From Thiocapsa sp. KS1 (GTDB lineage: Bacteria > Pseudomonadota > Gammaproteobacteria > Chromatiales > Chromatiaceae): 64,000 nt of DNA. The position numbers and the translations under genes are program-made. The notes under the pieces were generated by a model, which was not told the origin of the DNA, ran no database searches, and saw only the letters and a list, made by a program, of their open reading frames with translations. Location: assembly GCF_001499735.1 (NCBI RefSeq), contig NZ_LN848257.1, positions 4,350,929 through 4,414,928 on the forward strand, written 5' to 3'. This document shows, piece by piece, positions 62,011 to 64,000 of this stretch; position 1 is the first letter of the stretch; every line of letters begins with the position of its first letter.

Positions 62011-64000
62011 TCACGCGGGTGGAGGGCGAGGCTCGAGGGCTGTGTCCGGCGGGGGGTCCGAGGCTTGGAGCAGATACCGCTCCAAGTGCGATGCCGTCAG
62101 CGGCAGCGCGAAAAGGTCGCCCTGCGCTTGCAGGCAGCCGATGTTGAGCAGGAGGAGTCGCTGGCGGTCGTCGCGCACCCCGTCGGCCGAGACGTCGATG
62201 TCCAATGCTTGCGCCATCGCGATCAGGGCCTGAACGACCGCCAGATCGTCCGGGGAGTCGGGCATGGCATCCACGAAGCTGCGATGGATCTCGAGCCGAC
62301 CGATCGGCAGCCGACGCAGAACCGGCGGCGCAAGCCAGCTCGTACCGACCTCGCCTAAGATCAGGCCGACGCCGAGCCGGTGCAATCCGTCGAGGACCTC
62401 GCGCGCCTGCTCGGGATGCTTGAAGAGGAGCGACTCGGCGAAGCTCAGCTCGAGACCCGCAGCGTCGATCCCGTCGGCGCGCAGCAGGCGCTCCAGTGCC
62501 GGCACCAGATCGAAGCGCGTCATCTGGGCTTCCGAGACCCGTACGACGAGCGTTCCGATCGGCACGCCCCTGAGGTGCCAATCGTGCAATCGGCGGCACG
62601 TCTCGGCGAGCATCCATTGCCCCAGCTCGACGTTCATGCCGCCGGATTCGATCAGCGGGAGGAGCCGCTCGTGCGGGACCAGTCCCAGCTCCGGATGCCG
62701 CCAGCGGACCTGCACCTCGGCGCCGGTCCAGCGACCCGTCTCCAGATCCGCGCGCGGCTGGAAAAGCAGCTCGTACTCGCCTTTTTCGAGTCCGGCTCGC
62801 AGCAGCTCGGTCAAGCGTTGGCGCGCCGTCGTTGCGTCGCCCGGCTGCTCGGCATAGATCCGAAAACCGTCTCGTCCGCTCTGTTTGACGTTGCCCAGCG
62901 CCGTGGCGGCATGCGCGACCATGATCTCGGCATCGTTGCTCGCGCAGGCTTCCAAGGCGATCCCCATGCTCATGGTGACGAAGACCTGATGCCCGCGCAC
63001 CGACATCGGCGCCCGCAGGGCCGAGCGCAGGCGTCGTGCGATCTCCTGCGCCTCGGTCGGGGTCTGGATCCCCTCCAAGAGCAGCCCGAACTGGTTGCCG
63101 CTCAACCGCGCCAGGGTGTCGGCGGGACGAATGGTCTCGCGCAGACGCAGCCCGACTGCGCGCAGCAGCTCGTCGCCGATCTGGTGACCGAGGCTCGCGT
63201 TGATGTTTGCGAAACGATCCAGGTCGAGCAAGAAGAGCGCAACCGGGGTGCGATTGCGCCGCGCCGGGTCCATCGCATAGGCCAGGCGCGATTCGAACAA
63301 GACGCGGTTCGGCAGCTTGGTCAAAGGGTCGTAGTGGGCAAGATATTCGACGTGCTTCGGACCGTTCGCGGCGGCAAGCCGCTCGGCGAAGACGCCGACA
63401 AAATTGGTGACCTTGCCGCGGCTGTCGACGATGCGTCGAATATGCAGCCTCTGCAGATAGATCTCGCCATCCTTGCGGCGGTTCCAGATCTCGCCCTCCC
63501 AAACGCCCTGCTTGATCAGCCGACGCCACATGTGGGTAAAGAAGCTCTTGGTGTGCCACTGGGAGTTGAGCAGGCTGGGCTTGCGTCCGAGGACCTCGGC
63601 CTCCGCATAGCCGGTAATCCGGCTGAACGCCGCGTTGACCGCGACGATCCGCCCGGCGGCGTCCGTCATCAAGACACCGTCCGAGGTCGCGGCATAGACG
63701 ACCGCGGATTGCAGCAAGCGCCTCTCGGAGTCGCGCACGCTGGTCACGTCGCGAATATTGACGACGATGCCCGTCACCTTGTCCTGGTCGTCGCGATGCG
63801 GGAAGAGTCTGACCTCGGACTCGCGAATCTGGCCGTCCGGGCCCATCTCGTGGATGTCGTCGACCGCCGGGTGACCCCCGTCGAGACAGCGCCCGAGGTT
63901 GCGATGTACGAGCTCGCTGAGCGGGCCCTGACCCTCGATCTCCGACAAGGGGCGTCCGACCGCATTCTCCTGCGTCTGCCGGAGCGCGGCGAGAAAGGCC
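62011..64000 (-). CDS. PAS-GGDEF-EAL protein with degenerate catalytic motifs (5' partial)
   Basis: At least 663 codons; the frame stays open to the window end, so the start is outside. Two PAS domains (VTGIVVNIRDVTSVRDSERRL, and SAVVYAATSDGVLMTDAAGRIVAVNAAFSRITGY), a GGDEF-like domain where the signature reads RLSGNQFGLL instead of GGDEF, and an EAL-like domain where EAL reads EVQ, DDFG reads GEVG, KID reads EIH and EGVE reads DGVR. Neither cyclase nor phosphodiesterase activity is expected. It may bind c-di-GMP or act as a scaffold. Downstream of nothing else on this strand; the ATP-grasp operon follows after 77 bases. Confidence 0.85.
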   Translation of the reverse strand, partial: AFLAALRQTQENAVGRPLSEIEGQGPLSELVHRNLGRCLDGGHPAVDDIHEMGPDGQIRESEVRLFPHRDDQDKVTGIVVNIRDVTSVRDSERRLLQSAVVYAATSDGVLMTDAAGRIVAVNAAFSRITGYAEAEVLGRKPSLLNSQWHTKSFFTHMWRRLIKQGVWEGEIWNRRKDGEIYLQRLHIRRIVDSRGKVTNFVGVFAERLAAANGPKHVEYLAHYDPLTKLPNRVLFESRLAYAMDPARRNRTPVALFLLDLDRFANINASLGHQIGDELLRAVGLRLRETIRPADTLARLSGNQFGLLLEGIQTPTEAQEIARRLRSALRAPMSVRGHQVFVTMSMGIALEACASNDAEIMVAHAATALGNVKQSGRDGFRIYAEQPGDATTARQRLTELLRAGLEKGEYELLFQPRADLETGRWTGAEVQVRWRHPELGLVPHERLLPLIESGGMNVELGQWMLAETCRRLHDWHLRGVPIGTLVVRVSEAQMTRFDLVPALERLLRADGIDAAGLELSFAESLLFKHPEQAREVLDGLHRLGVGLILGEVGTSWLAPPVLRRLPIGRLEIHRSFVDAMPDSPDDLAVVQALIAMAQALDIDVSADGVRDDRQRLLLLNIGCLQAQGDLFALPLTASHLERYLLQASDPPPDTALEPRPPPA

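Overview
The window reads as chromosomal DNA of a high-GC gammaproteobacterium. The mix of 2-oxoglutarate:ferredoxin oxidoreductase, an ArsJ-type arsenate module, an ExeA/GspB pair, a hydrogenase maturation protease, BluB plus a cobalt importer under a cobalamin riboswitch, and many short dispersed palindromes suggests a purple sulfur bacterium (Chromatiaceae, Thiocapsa-like). That assignment is inference; no rRNA is present.

Layout. 1-2.6 kb: korA (cut by the left edge), korB and a coupled ferritin-like diiron protein. 2.7-16.5 kb: an accessory, largely defensive region. It holds a DUF6398 gene, a collapsed exonuclease, a type I restriction-modification locus (hsdR, hsdM, hsdS) with antitoxin/toxin genes between R and M, an Mrr-N remnant, and a run of short, partly AT-richer genes separated by attC-like sites. 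That run contains an AbiTii gene, a broken uracil-DNA-glycosylase-like gene, hicAB, unknown small genes and an IS630 scrap. It looks like an integron cassette array without an integrase (CALIN-like) and is the main discovery candidate. 16.6-24.1 kb: an antitoxin remnant, glutathione-dependent formaldehyde oxidation (fghA, adhC), a diiron metallo-beta-lactamase protein, a tyrosine phenol-lyase/tryptophanase-family enzyme, a class II DAHP synthase and folD.

24.3-24.8 kb: tRNA-Pro, -Arg, -His and -Lys, closed by a clear terminator. 25-35 kb: exeA/gspB, mgtE, a glycine-zipper protein, several membrane or lipoprotein genes of unknown role, and a Rieske ferredoxin paired with a TrpD2-like protein. 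35.4-38.7 kb: a B12-binding protein coupled to a damaged PAS-GGDEF-EAL gene, then a collapsed nuclease-like gene. 38.8-42.6 kb: bluB divergent from a cobalamin riboswitch driving cbiMNQO. 42.7-46.3 kb: arsR, arsC, arsenical GAPDH and arsJ. 46.3-58.4 kb: a hydrogenase protease, a patatin-Omp85 protein, a large mechanosensitive channel, a PLDc_N peptide next to a cardiolipin synthase, a GNAT protein and a gamma-carbonic anhydrase. 58.4-64 kb: a transglutaminase / ATP-grasp-alpha-E operon and a degenerate GGDEF-EAL protein cut by the right edge.

Across the window there are at least three families of 70-90 bp palindromic repeats. One is an 85-86 bp MITE-like family with 11-12 bp terminal repeats present three times. 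Three genes (exonuclease, PAS-GGDEF-EAL, nuclease-like) each carry an internal deletion with loss of frame.
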